Below the pieces are notes generated by a model. The model had not been told where the DNA came from, ran no database searches, and worked only from the letters and a program-made list of their open reading frames with translations. DNA of 64,000 nt. It comes from Oscillospiraceae bacterium. GTDB taxonomy: Bacteria > Bacillota_A > Clostridia > Oscillospirales > CAG-272. Position 1 is the first letter of the stretch. Each line of letters starts with the position of its first letter. Position numbers and translations under genes: made by a program. This document shows, piece by piece, positions 1-8,390 of the stretch. The stretch spans positions 33,871-97,870 of the forward strand of contig SVUD01000001.1 in the NCBI GenBank assembly GCA_015063445.1. Reading direction: 5' to 3'.

Positions 1-420
1 TATGGAAAGCGCTCTGCCCCCTCCAACCTCACTCTCCCGTGAAAGAGTGTTAAGATTTTCAAGAGAACGGGCTTCGTCAAGAGAGCTTTTTTTGTTTTCA
101 AGAAGCCCGTCGGCTATTACCGAAAGAAGCCTTGCCTCTCGGCGAGTAAGCCGCCTGTGCGAGAAAATTATATAAAGCGCTCCTCCGACGAGAGGAAGCG
201 TTGTAACCACCGCAAGCCAGGTTAATTTAAACTCCGGATTGGTATCTCTGTTTATAAGGCTGATTATAACGAGAACGTCAATTATTCCCGAGATAATAAG
301 AAACACGGTAGAATAATAGTATCCGTAAAACAGAAGATACGTAAGCAGCATAAGCTCTAAAAGTATAAATACCGCGGAAAGCGTGTACCTCGAAAAGAGG
401 AATTTGAGAAGCTTTTTCAT
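1..420 (-). CDS. cls: Cardiolipin synthase, N-terminal part (runs off left edge)
   Basis: Only the first 140 codons are in the window; the gene continues beyond position 1. The product starts MKKLLKFLFSRYTL and has two hydrophobic segments in about the first 65 residues. Next come NRDTNPEFKLTWL and TTLPLVGGALYIIF, which is the N-terminal pattern (PLDc_N) of bacterial cardiolipin synthases. A charged linker follows. The catalytic HKD motifs would lie off the window and cannot be checked. The start is supported by GAGGTG at 425-430, five bases upstream of the ATG at 418-420. The family condenses two phosphatidylglycerol molecules at the membrane. A related protein sharing only the PLDc_N domain cannot be excluded. 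Confidence 0.75.
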   Translation of the reverse strand, partial: MKKLLKFLFSRYTLSAVFILLELMLLTYLLFYGYYYSTVFLIISGIIDVLVIISLINRDTNPEFKLTWLAVVTTLPLVGGALYIIFSHRRLTRREARLLSVIADGLLENKKSSLDEARSLENLNTLSRESEVGGGRALSI

Positions 421-724
421 TTTTCACCTCAAAGCAAAAAGTTATATACAAGTATCATAAGGTGTATGAGCGTTTTTCGATGGCGCGCCCGAGCAATAAC
501 ATAAATCTTGGTTTGCCGACCTTCGCAAAGGCGCAAAGCTTGACACGACACGGGGGTTCAAAGAAAAAAGAGAGAGCAAAAAACACTCGCTCAAAGGTCG
601 AAGCCGTACGAATTTGCATATAATGATATTACGTGTTTTATTGCTATTTATATTGTAGCACAGAAAAATTATTTTTTCAACTTTTAGTAAAAAATTTACA
701 TATAATCATCAACGAGGCATATTT
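421..724. other. Intergenic region between divergent cls and MATE genes
   Basis: I see no gene in this 304-base stretch. The only signal near the MATE gene is a TATAAT at 701-706 and a GAGG at 714-717 before the ATG at 725. No convincing -35 element lies at the right distance, so the promoter is uncertain. Confidence 0.4.
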
Positions 725-2077
725 ATGATTTTTACTAAGGATAAAGCGTTCTATTCGGATTTACGGCGTCTTGCCGTTCCTATGGCGCTCGGAAATCTTG
801 TAACTTTTCTGATCACGCTTACCGACAGCATTATAGTCGGAAAAATAGGCGATGGAGCTACGGCAAGCGTTTTTGTCGGCGGTCTAATAGCAACCGCATT
901 GCAAATGTTTATATCGGGAATCGAGGGCGGTGTGACCGTCGGTATATCTCAGTATTGGGGCAAGGGCGAAAAAGAGCCTATAAAACGAATATTCTCTCTC
1001 GGCTCGGCTCTTATTATTATTTTCGGAACAGCTTTTTTCCTCGTATCCTTTTTTATTCCCGGCAAGATATCGTCTCTTTTCTCCCGAGGCGGCTCTGAGT
1101 CGGCTCTTTATTTAAAATATCTTTCGATATCCTTTCCCCTCTTCTCACTCTCGGGAGCCATCGGCTCGGCTCTAAGAGGCGTTGAGTCTCCTAAAATCGT
1201 TACGTTTGCCTCGTTTGTTGCCTTCATCATCAACCTTGTTTTTGATATTTTGCTCGTATTTGGTAAACTCGGCTTTACAAAAATGGGCATTATCGGTGCT
1301 GCAATCGCAACTATAGTAGCGCGTGCCGTCGAGCTTTTAATTCTTGCCTTTTATCTCTTTTTAAAGGATAAGAATATAGGAATACACATCACAGAGATTT
1401 TTAAATTCGACAAAAGAATAACCCTCGACTTCTTCAAATACACCTCTCCGATAGTTCTCGGGCAAGTTATATGGATAATCAACACCCTCTTTTCCTCCTA
1501 CGTTTTCTCCTCCTTCGCCTCGGACTCGATTCTCACGGGACTTTCTGTGGCGAACACCTTGAATTCGCTTTCCTATATCGTGATGAACGGACTTTCGGGC
1601 GCCGTCGGTATAATAATCGGAAAGGCTGTCGGCGACGGAAGAACCGAGGAGCTGAAAAAATACGCTTACACGACCGAGCTTATATTCATTATTCTCGGTA
1701 TAGCGACCTCACTCACTCTTTTTGCGGTGAAAAATCCCTTTATCTCGCTCTACAACATCTCGCCCGAGGCAGTCTCGGTCGCAAAAAGCCTCATAACCGT
1801 GTTAGCTTTCACGATAATCGGAACGTCTTACCAGTGCGCTTGCCTGCTCGGTATCGTGCGAGGCGGCGGCGACACGTCGTTCATCTTAAAAAACGACGCT
1901 ATTTTCATTTTCCTTGGAGTTATACCGCTGACCGTGTTAGCTTTAAAGCTTGACGCTCCCCTGTGGCTCGTATTTTTGGCGCTGAAATCCGACCAGATAC
2001 TGAAGTGCATTCCCGCGGCAATCAAAATAAACCGAGGAAAATGGGCGAAGAACCTTACTTCAAGGCGGGGTGTTTAG
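725..2077 (+). CDS. MATE family efflux transporter
   Basis: A 450-residue, almost entirely hydrophobic protein with about 12 predicted membrane segments arranged as two similar halves, the usual size and layout of MATE (NorM/DinF-type) transporters. Features typical of the family include the N-terminal RRLAVPMALGNLVTFL segment, the early TDSIIVGKIG segment (a Clostridia-type variant of the MATE 'D..MVG' signature) and GSALRGVESPKIVTFAS in the middle of the first half. MATE proteins export cationic drugs or metabolites using a Na+ or H+ gradient; the substrate cannot be read from sequence. The start has GAGG eight bases upstream. It is a single gene, upstream of the citrate synthase operon, which has its own promoter. 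Confidence 0.85.
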   Translation: MIFTKDKAFYSDLRRLAVPMALGNLVTFLITLTDSIIVGKIGDGATASVFVGGLIATALQMFISGIEGGVTVGISQYWGKGEKEPIKRIFSLGSALIIIFGTAFFLVSFFIPGKISSLFSRGGSESALYLKYLSISFPLFSLSGAIGSALRGVESPKIVTFASFVAFIINLVFDILLVFGKLGFTKMGIIGAAIATIVARAVELLILAFYLFLKDKNIGIHITEIFKFDKRITLDFFKYTSPIVLGQVIWIINTLFSSYVFSSFASDSILTGLSVANTLNSLSYIVMNGLSGAVGIIIGKAVGDGRTEELKKYAYTTELIFIILGIATSLTLFAVKNPFISLYNISPEAVSVAKSLITVLAFTIIGTSYQCACLLGIVRGGGDTSFILKNDAIFIFLGVIPLTVLALKLDAPLWLVFLALKSDQILKCIPAAIKINRGKWAKNLTSRRGV

Positions 2078-2149
2078 GAGCAACCGAATACTTCACTTGT
2101 ACTTTATTGTATTTTTGTAAATTATTTTGTATTTTATTTTATTCGGTAC

Positions 2150-2178
2150 TTGACAAATTAAAATCTATGCTATATAAT
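2150..2178 (+). promoter_or_regulatory. Sigma-A promoter of the Re-citrate synthase operon
   Basis: A perfect consensus: TTGACA at 2150-2155, a 17-bp spacer, then TATAAT at 2173-2178. Transcription would begin near 2185, about 65 bases before the chosen start codon of the first gene. Confidence 0.9.
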
Positions 2179-2188
2179 ATCCTCACAA

Positions 2189-2208
2189 ATTGTATACAAG
2201 AATACAAT
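2189..2208. promoter_or_regulatory. Candidate operator for the GntR/FCD regulator
   Basis: Two overlapping palindromes lie just downstream of the predicted transcription start: ATTGTAT (2189-2195) paired with ATACAAT (2202-2208), and the nested perfect palindrome TTGTATACAA (2190-2199). TTGTATACAA-like sites are typical targets of FadR/FCD-type GntR repressors. The second gene of this operon encodes such a regulator, so autoregulation by roadblock repression is inferred. Confidence 0.7.
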
Positions 2209-2249
2209 TATACATTTTTATCGATTATTATTTGAAAGGAGCAAATATT

Positions 2250-3635
2250 ATGCTTTCAAAAAGTCCATACAGCAACCTTCTTGAGCAGTCGCAGTACAAG
2301 TACTCCCTGCAGGACGTTGCAGAACCGAATTTATACCGTGACGTTTATCCTTACGACGAGATCCCGAAGATAGCGTTCAACCACAGACGAGTTCCCCTCA
2401 ATATGCCCGAGGAGATCTGGATAACCGACACGTCATTCCGTGACGGTCAGCAGTCACGCGCTCCGTATACCACAAAGCAGATAGTTGACCTTTACAAAAT
2501 GCTCGCGCGTCTTGGCGGCCCTAAGGGAATAATCCGTCAGAGCGAGTTCTTCGTATACACCGAAAAGGACAGACGCGCCATTTACGAATGCATGGAGCTT
2601 GGATACAAGTTTCCCGAGATAACGACCTGGATAAGAGCGAAAAAGGAGGACTTCGCTCTCGCTAAGGATATGGGAATAAAGGAGACGGGTATTCTCGTTT
2701 CCTGCTCGGACTATCACATATTCAAGAAGCTGCGTATGTCACGCTCCGAGGCGCTCAACCATTACCTCGGCGTTATCAAGCAGGCGTTCGACGCGGGAAT
2801 CCGCCCGAGATGTCACCTTGAGGATATAACGAGAGCGGATTTCTACGGCTTCGTCGTTCCCTTCGTTAACGAGCTTACCGAGCTTTCTAAGGAATCGGGC
2901 ATACCGATAAAGATACGTATGTGCGATACCCTCGGCTACGGCGTTCCCTTCTCGGGCGTTGCGCTTCCCCGAAGCGTTCCCGGTATCGTTTACGGTCTGC
3001 ACCACTATTCAGACGTTACCTCCGAGATGCTCGAGTGGCACGGACACAATGACTTCTACAAGGCGGTCGCAAACGCTACGACGGCTTGGCTTCACGGAGC
3101 ATCGAGCGTTAACTGCTCACTTCTCGGCATAGGCGAGAGAACGGGTAATATTCCTCTTGAGGCGATGGTTATCGAGTACGCTTCTCTTATGGGAACGTTC
3201 GACGGCATGGACCCCACGGTCATCACCGAGATAGCAAGCTATTTCAAGAACGAGCTCGGCTACGAGATTCCGCCCATGACGCCCTTCGTCGGCTCGGCGT
3301 TCAATCTCACGAGAGCGGGAATACACGCGGACGGTCTTATGAAGGATGCCGAAATTTACAACATATTCGATACCGAAAAAATACTCGCCCGTCCCGCAGA
3401 GGTCTCTATCACCAACACCTCGGGACTTGCGGGAATAGCTTATTGGATGAACAATCACTACTTCTTGAAGGGTGACGCGATGCTCACAAAACAGGATAAG
3501 ATAATTACTCTTATGAAGGACGAGATAGACAAGGCTTACTCCGACGGCCGTACCACGATAATGGGTGACGACGAGCTTGAAGAGATTGCAGAGCGTTTGT
3601 CGAACGGTGTTTTCAAAAAGCACAGACATTATTAA
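2250..3635 (+). CDS. Re-type citrate synthase (DRE-TIM family)
   Basis: A 461-residue DRE-TIM metallolyase related to 2-isopropylmalate and homocitrate synthases. The ITDTSFRDGQQ motif (residues 58-68) supplies the catalytic Arg and metal-binding Asp, and HGHND supplies the metal-binding histidines. Length, the N-terminal extension and the context match the Re-face-stereospecific citrate synthase first characterised in Clostridium kluyveri, which condenses oxaloacetate with acetyl-CoA. The gene order supports this over isopropylmalate synthase: GntR regulator, aconitase and isocitrate dehydrogenase follow, and no leucine genes are present. The start at 2250 has AAAGGAG eight bases upstream; an upstream in-frame ATG at 2190 is rejected because it lies within the operator. 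Confidence 0.85.
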   Translation: MLSKSPYSNLLEQSQYKYSLQDVAEPNLYRDVYPYDEIPKIAFNHRRVPLNMPEEIWITDTSFRDGQQSRAPYTTKQIVDLYKMLARLGGPKGIIRQSEFFVYTEKDRRAIYECMELGYKFPEITTWIRAKKEDFALAKDMGIKETGILVSCSDYHIFKKLRMSRSEALNHYLGVIKQAFDAGIRPRCHLEDITRADFYGFVVPFVNELTELSKESGIPIKIRMCDTLGYGVPFSGVALPRSVPGIVYGLHHYSDVTSEMLEWHGHNDFYKAVANATTAWLHGASSVNCSLLGIGERTGNIPLEAMVIEYASLMGTFDGMDPTVITEIASYFKNELGYEIPPMTPFVGSAFNLTRAGIHADGLMKDAEIYNIFDTEKILARPAEVSITNTSGLAGIAYWMNNHYFLKGDAMLTKQDKIITLMKDEIDKAYSDGRTTIMGDDELEEIAERLSNGVFKKHRHY

Positions 3636-3647
3636 GGGGGGCGAAAA

Positions 3648-4304
3648 ATGACAGTAGATATAAACTCAATATCACTTGAAGAAAGAGTGTATCTTATTCT
3701 CGAGGAGGAGATACTGTCGGGCAAGCTCAGCGACGGAGAGCAGCTACGAGAAATCGCTCTTTCAAAAAGACTTGCGGTCAGCAGAACGCCCATAAGAGCG
3801 GCGCTTCACAGACTTGCCGAGGAGGGACTCGTTGAGCTTTCGGCAAACAAAGGCGCGACGGTTATAGGAATAACGCGTGATGATATCAAGGACATATACG
3901 CTGTGCGTATGCGTCTCGAGGGTCTTGCGGCAAGGCTTGCCGCCGAGAGAATGAGCGACGAGGACAGAGCCCGCCTTAAAGAGATAGTCGAGCTTTCCGA
4001 GTTTTACTTAAAAAAGGGCGACGACGAAAGACGAGGCGAGCTTGATTCGGAGTTTCATAACGCTATTTTCAAAGCCTCGGGCTCACGTCACCTGAATAAA
4101 ATTCTCTCCGACCTTCACAAAAACATCAAGGCGTACAGAAGGCTTTCGTTAAAGAACACAAACAGAGCTGAAAAATCGATTTTTGAGCACAGAGAAATTT
4201 TAGAGGCGATTTTAAACAAGAACGCCGACGAAGCGGAACGCTTAACATCGGTTCACGTAGAGCAAGCTTTCTTAAATTTTGAGAGTAAAATCAACGAAAT
4301 GTAA
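3648..4304 (+). CDS. GntR family regulator, FCD subfamily
   Basis: 218 residues. Residues 8-75 form a GntR winged helix-turn-helix (EQLREIALSKRLAVSRTPIRAA is its core, given here only as a guide to position 33-54). Residues 80-215 form an all-helical FCD domain, with the ligand/metal-binding pattern D-x3-H in DSEFHNAIF and later histidines in FEHREILEAI and SVHVEQAF. FCD regulators often bind small carboxylic acids, so citrate or a related acid is a plausible effector (inference). The gene starts 13 bases after the citrate synthase stop, with a strong AAGGGGGG ribosome site, so it is cotranscribed. The operator at 2189-2208 is its likely target. Confidence 0.88.
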   Translation: MTVDINSISLEERVYLILEEEILSGKLSDGEQLREIALSKRLAVSRTPIRAALHRLAEEGLVELSANKGATVIGITRDDIKDIYAVRMRLEGLAARLAAERMSDEDRARLKEIVELSEFYLKKGDDERRGELDSEFHNAIFKASGSRHLNKILSDLHKNIKAYRRLSLKNTNRAEKSIFEHREILEAILNKNADEAERLTSVHVEQAFLNFESKINEM

Positions 4305-4342
4305 ATAATAATTGTCATATAATGACTAAAGAGGTAAATTAA

Positions 4343-6268
4343 ATGGGATATACAATTGCCGAAAAAATAATCAAGGCTCATCTCGTTTCCGGCGAAATGA
4401 TAAAAGGGAGCGAGATAGGCTTAAAAATTGACCAAACGCTCACGCAGGACGCGACGGGCACTATGGCGTATCTTCAGCTTGAGGCTATGGAAATCGAGAG
4501 AGTCAAAACCGAGCTTTCCGTAGCTTACATTGACCACAACACGCTTCAAGCGGGCTTTGAGAATGCCGACGACCACCGTTACATACAGACCGTGGCGAAA
4601 AAGCACGGCCTTCGCTTCTCCCGTCCCGGAAACGGAATATGCCACCAGGTTCATCTTGAACGCTTTGCCGTACCGGGCAAAACGCTTATAGGCTCGGACA
4701 GCCATACCCCCACGGCAGGCGGTATCGGTATGCTCGCTATGGGCGCGGGCGGACTTGACGTTGCCGTTGCAATGGGCGGCGGAACGTACTACATCACAAT
4801 GCCTAAAATGATAAAAATAAACCTCACGGGTAAGCTCCGTGACTACGTTGGCGCAAAGGACGTAATCCTCGAGGTGCTTCGCATACTTTCAGTTAAGGGC
4901 GGTGTCGGCGCGATAGTTGAATATGCGGGCGATGGCGTTAAAACGCTTTCCATTCCCGAGAGAGCTACCATTACGAATATGGGCGCGGAGCTTGGCGCAA
5001 CGACCTCTATTTTCCCCTCGGACGAAACGACGCGCGCCTTCTTAAAGGCGGAGGGCAGAGAGTCGGACTATACTCCCTTAGAGTCCGACGCCGACGCTAA
5101 ATATGATGCGGAATACACGGTAGATCTTGACACGCTATCCCCCCTTGCCGCTTGTCCCCACTCTCCCGACAATATAAAGTCGGTAAAAGAGATTGCGGGA
5201 ATGAAGATAAATCAGGTGTGCATAGGCTCTTGCACGAACTCGTCTCTTAAGGACCTTCTCACCGTTGCGGCAATTCTCAAGGGAAAGACCGTCCACCCCG
5301 ACGTCAGCCTCTCAATATCTCCCGGCTCGAAGCAGGTATACACTATGCTTGCGGAGTGCGGCGCTCTTGCCGATCTCATTTCAGCGGGCGCAAGAATACT
5401 CGAATGCGCTTGCGGACCTTGTATCGGTATGGGCTTCTCTCCCGGAAGCGCAGGTGTGAGCCTGCGTACCTTCAACCGTAATTTCTTGGCGCGCAGCGGC
5501 ACTAAGGACGCAAGCGTTTACCTCGTTTCACCCGAGGTTGCGGCAGCTTCGGCTATCGCGGGAGTGCTTACCGACCCCACCGAGCTTGGCAATGCCCCGA
5601 AGATAACTCTTCCCGAAAAATTCCTTATAAACGACAACCTTATCGAGCTTCCCGCCGACGAAAGCGAGGCTAAGAGCCTCACCGTTGAGAGAGGACCTAA
5701 CATCAAGCCCATTCCCAAGGGCAAGGCTCCTGAGAAAAATCTCGAATCCAAAATAATACTCAAGGTCGGCGACAATATCACTACCGACCACATTATGCCC
5801 GCGGGCACGAAGATTCTTCCCTACCGCTCAAACGTACCGAAGCTCTCCGAATTCTGCTTCACCGTTTGCGACCCCGACTTCCCCGAGCGCGCGAAGCGTG
5901 AGGGCGGAGGCGTTATACTCGGCGGTGCAAACTACGGACAGGGCTCCTCCCGTGAGCATGCGGCGCTCGTTCCGCTCTATCTCGGCATTAAGGCGGTAAT
6001 CGCAAAGAGCTTTGCGAGAATACACGTCGCGAACCTTATAAACTTCGGTATAGTTCCCTTCACTCTCGAGAACCCCGACGACTACGAGCTTCTTTCGGAA
6101 AACGAGGCTATCTCAATAGATAACTTCAAGGAAGCTATCGCCTCCTTTGACTCGGTTACCTTAAGTGCGGGCGGCAAAAAAATAAAGCTTCTGCTCACGC
6201 TCACCGAAAGACAGAGAAAAATTCTTCTCTCGGGCGGACTTCTCAACTACACAAAGGAAAATTCATAA
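4343..6268 (+). CDS. acn: Aconitate hydratase
   Basis: 641 residues, the length of the short, mitochondrial-like aconitases found in Clostridia. The [4Fe-4S] ligands are visible: CIGSCTNSS in the middle of the protein, and the closely spaced pair CACGPCIGMG. The N-terminal IGSDSHTPTAGG substrate/cluster motif is present, and the C-terminal swivel domain carries NYGQGSSREHAALVP with the catalytic Ser region. It isomerises citrate to isocitrate. It lies 38 bases after the regulator gene, with its own AGAGGT ribosome site, and belongs to the same operon. The sequence is closer to aconitase than to 3-isopropylmalate dehydratase, which would be split into two subunits. Confidence 0.92.
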   Translation: MGYTIAEKIIKAHLVSGEMIKGSEIGLKIDQTLTQDATGTMAYLQLEAMEIERVKTELSVAYIDHNTLQAGFENADDHRYIQTVAKKHGLRFSRPGNGICHQVHLERFAVPGKTLIGSDSHTPTAGGIGMLAMGAGGLDVAVAMGGGTYYITMPKMIKINLTGKLRDYVGAKDVILEVLRILSVKGGVGAIVEYAGDGVKTLSIPERATITNMGAELGATTSIFPSDETTRAFLKAEGRESDYTPLESDADAKYDAEYTVDLDTLSPLAACPHSPDNIKSVKEIAGMKINQVCIGSCTNSSLKDLLTVAAILKGKTVHPDVSLSISPGSKQVYTMLAECGALADLISAGARILECACGPCIGMGFSPGSAGVSLRTFNRNFLARSGTKDASVYLVSPEVAAASAIAGVLTDPTELGNAPKITLPEKFLINDNLIELPADESEAKSLTVERGPNIKPIPKGKAPEKNLESKIILKVGDNITTDHIMPAGTKILPYRSNVPKLSEFCFTVCDPDFPERAKREGGGVILGGANYGQGSSREHAALVPLYLGIKAVIAKSFARIHVANLINFGIVPFTLENPDDYELLSENEAISIDNFKEAIASFDSVTLSAGGKKIKLLLTLTERQRKILLSGGLLNYTKENS

Positions 6269-6294
6269 AGATAAACTGAAAGAGGAAATAAAAA

Positions 6295-7464
6295 ATGAAC
6301 AATTACGAAAAAGAGCTTGATTTAGCCTGCGAGAAATTCAGAAAAATTCTCGAAAAGCAGCTTATAAGAGTTGAGGATATGAAGTCTCAGGGCGATTTTA
6401 CAGACTACGCCGCTCTAAAAACCATAAAAATAGGTATCTGCGGAGGCGACGGCATCGGCCCTACCATCTCAAAGGAATCCGAAAGAGTATTAAAATTCAT
6501 ACTCAAAAAGGAAGAAGAGGCGGGACGTGTTGAGTTTATCACGATAGACGGACTCACCATTGAAAACAGAATCGCGGTCGGAAAAGCTATCCCCGACGAC
6601 GTTATGGAAAAGCTTAAGGCTTGCGACGTTATTCTTAAGGGCCCGACCACAACGCCCCAAAAGGGCGACGGTATGCCCAATATCGAATCGGCAAACGTTG
6701 CTATGAGAAAGGCTCTCGACCTCTTTGCGAACATCCGTCCCGTTAAGGTTCCCGAGGAGGGCATCAACTGGGTGATCTTCCGTGAAAACACCGAGGGCGG
6801 CTATGCCGTCGGTTCTTCGGGCTTCAACGTTACCGACGACCTTGCGGTCGACTTCACCATAACCACGAAGCAGGGCTCGGACAGAATTGCCCGCCTCGCT
6901 TACGACTACGCAAAAAAGAACAATATGACGAGAGTTTCTCTCGTTACCAAGGCGAACGTTATCAAGACAACCGACGGAAACTTCCTCGAGGACTGCCACA
7001 AGGTTGCCGACCTCTATCCCGAAATAACGACGGACGAATGGTACGCCGACATTATGACGGCAAAGCTCGTTGACAAGAAGCGCAGACGTGACTTCCAGGT
7101 GCTTCTTCTTCCCAACCTCTACGGTGATATAATTTCCGACGAGGCTGCCGAATTCCAGGGCGGCGTAGGTACGGCGGGCTGTGCTAACATAGGCAAAAAA
7201 TACGCTATGTTCGAGGCTATTCACGGCTCGGCTCCGAGAATGGTACGAGAGGGCAGAGATATATACGCAGACCCCTGCTCAATGCTCCGTGCTTGCGTAA
7301 TGCTTCTCAACCACATCGGCTACGGCGAATACGCCGCAAAGCTTGAAAGAGCGCTCGACATCTGCTCGTTCGAGGAAAAGAAGCTCGTTATCACGGGAAG
7401 AGATACAGGCGCTACCTGCTCCGACTTCGGCAATTACGTTATGGAAACCTTAAAGAGCCTTTAA
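6295..7464 (+). CDS. icd: Isocitrate dehydrogenase (isocitrate/isopropylmalate family)
   Basis: 389 residues of the beta-decarboxylating dehydrogenase family. GICGGDGIGPTI (residues 47-58), GPTTTPQKGDG (116-126) and FRENTEGGY (162-170) define the substrate site. NLYGDIISDEAAEFQGGVG contains the metal-binding aspartates. FRENTE, rather than the isopropylmalate dehydrogenase pattern, and the operon context point to isocitrate as substrate, giving 2-oxoglutarate. At the coenzyme site HGSAP is followed by R-M rather than the K-Y of classical NADP enzymes or D-I of NAD enzymes, so the coenzyme is uncertain. It starts 26 bases after acn, with an AGAGGA ribosome site. Residues 1-40 are an extra charged N-terminal extension. 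Confidence 0.85.
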   Translation: MNNYEKELDLACEKFRKILEKQLIRVEDMKSQGDFTDYAALKTIKIGICGGDGIGPTISKESERVLKFILKKEEEAGRVEFITIDGLTIENRIAVGKAIPDDVMEKLKACDVILKGPTTTPQKGDGMPNIESANVAMRKALDLFANIRPVKVPEEGINWVIFRENTEGGYAVGSSGFNVTDDLAVDFTITTKQGSDRIARLAYDYAKKNNMTRVSLVTKANVIKTTDGNFLEDCHKVADLYPEITTDEWYADIMTAKLVDKKRRRDFQVLLLPNLYGDIISDEAAEFQGGVGTAGCANIGKKYAMFEAIHGSAPRMVREGRDIYADPCSMLRACVMLLNHIGYGEYAAKLERALDICSFEEKKLVITGRDTGATCSDFGNYVMETLKSL

Positions 7465-7467
7465 GAC

Positions 7468-7496
7468 TTGAATTTTCACCGAATTTGTGCTATAAT
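7468..7496 (+). promoter_or_regulatory. Promoter of the PlsC-like acyltransferase gene
   Basis: TTGAAT at 7468-7473, a 17-bp spacer with an extended TGC, then TATAAT at 7491-7496. It begins four bases after the icd stop codon. It places transcription start near 7503, which rules out a start codon at 7485 for the next gene. Confidence 0.8.
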
Positions 7497-7553
7497 ACTT
7501 CCGCAAGGCTCTTTTTAAAAAATTCAATTAACACCTTGCAGAAAGACAGAACC

Positions 7554-8306
7554 ATGACAAACACCGAAGAAAAGAAAACACTAAAAACGGAAGTAATCAA
7601 GGACTACAAGGTACCAAAAAGAAAGCAACCGATATTCTCGGTAGTCAAAAAAATATTCAGACTTTTCATAAAGGTAAAGGTGGAAACGCATTGCGACAGC
7701 ATTCCCGAAAAGGCGATAGTCGTATCTAACCATTCCGCAAAAATGGGACCGTTCGTCCTCGAGCTTTATTACCCTAAATTCAACGTCACCTGGGGCGCTC
7801 ACCAGATGTTAGGCAATTACAAATCGAGATTTTTGTATTTGAGAAACGTTCTTTATATGCAAAAGCTCGGAAAGAAAAAATTCCCCGCTACCGTAAAATC
7901 CTTGTTCGAGGCTTGCTTCTCGAAGATGATGTATAAGGGAATAAAGGTCATTCCCACCTATACCGACGAGAGATTTTTATATACCGTAAGAAGCAGTATA
8001 GACGTTCTTGACTCGGGCGCTTCTCTTATGATATTCCCCGAGGACTCCTCCGAAGGATATTTCGACGAGCTGACGGGCTCGTTCGCAGGCTTCGTTGCCC
8101 TTGCCGAGCAGTATTACGCGAAAAGAGGCGAGGACGTTCCGATAGTTCCTATCTACTACCATAAGAAATCGAAGAAAATCATCATTTACCCAGCAATATC
8201 CGTTCAGGAGCTTAAGAAAGAGGGACTCGACCGCTATCAGATAGCCGACAGGGCGAAGGAAGCTATCAATACGATATACAGAAATCACTTCAAAGAAAAC
8301 TCGTAA
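7554..8306 (+). CDS. PlsC-like 1-acylglycerol-3-phosphate acyltransferase
   Basis: 250 residues. A lysine-rich N-terminus is followed by VVSNHSAKMGP (an NHx4-type acyltransferase motif with H replaced in part: N-H-S-A-K-M rather than NHxxxxD) and by FPEDSSEGY, the glycerophosphate-binding block equivalent to FPEGTRS. Enzymes of this fold acylate lysophosphatidic acid or related acceptors at the inner membrane face. The missing Asp of the HxxxxD catalytic dyad means that activity or substrate may differ from classical PlsC. The ATG at 7554 is chosen because the in-frame ATG at 7485 lies upstream of the -10 element. A second, longer PlsC-like gene lies at 27355. Confidence 0.72.
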   Translation: MTNTEEKKTLKTEVIKDYKVPKRKQPIFSVVKKIFRLFIKVKVETHCDSIPEKAIVVSNHSAKMGPFVLELYYPKFNVTWGAHQMLGNYKSRFLYLRNVLYMQKLGKKKFPATVKSLFEACFSKMMYKGIKVIPTYTDERFLYTVRSSIDVLDSGASLMIFPEDSSEGYFDELTGSFAGFVALAEQYYAKRGEDVPIVPIYYHKKSKKIIIYPAISVQELKKEGLDRYQIADRAKEAINTIYRNHFKENS

Positions 8307-8331
8307 TTTTCCTTTACATAAAAACCAAACA

Positions 8332-8378
8332 AAAAACGGCAGAAGCGTTGTCTTTTAAACAGTGCTTTTGCCGTTTTT
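8332..8378. terminator. Bidirectional terminator between convergent genes
   Basis: An imperfect hairpin with arms AAAAACGGCAgAAGC and GCTTtTGCCGTTTTT. It has a T run on one side and an A run on the other, so it can stop transcription from both the acyltransferase and the aminotransferase genes. Confidence 0.85.
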
Positions 8379-8390
8379 GTATACTTTTAT

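Noticed and set aside
2190..2249. Upstream start codon for citrate synthase
   Set aside because: The extra 20 codons lie in the operator next to the transcription start; a strong ribosome site precedes the ATG at 2250.
7485..7553. Upstream start codon for the PlsC-like protein
   Set aside because: It lies before the -10 element of the gene's promoter and could not be transcribed from it.
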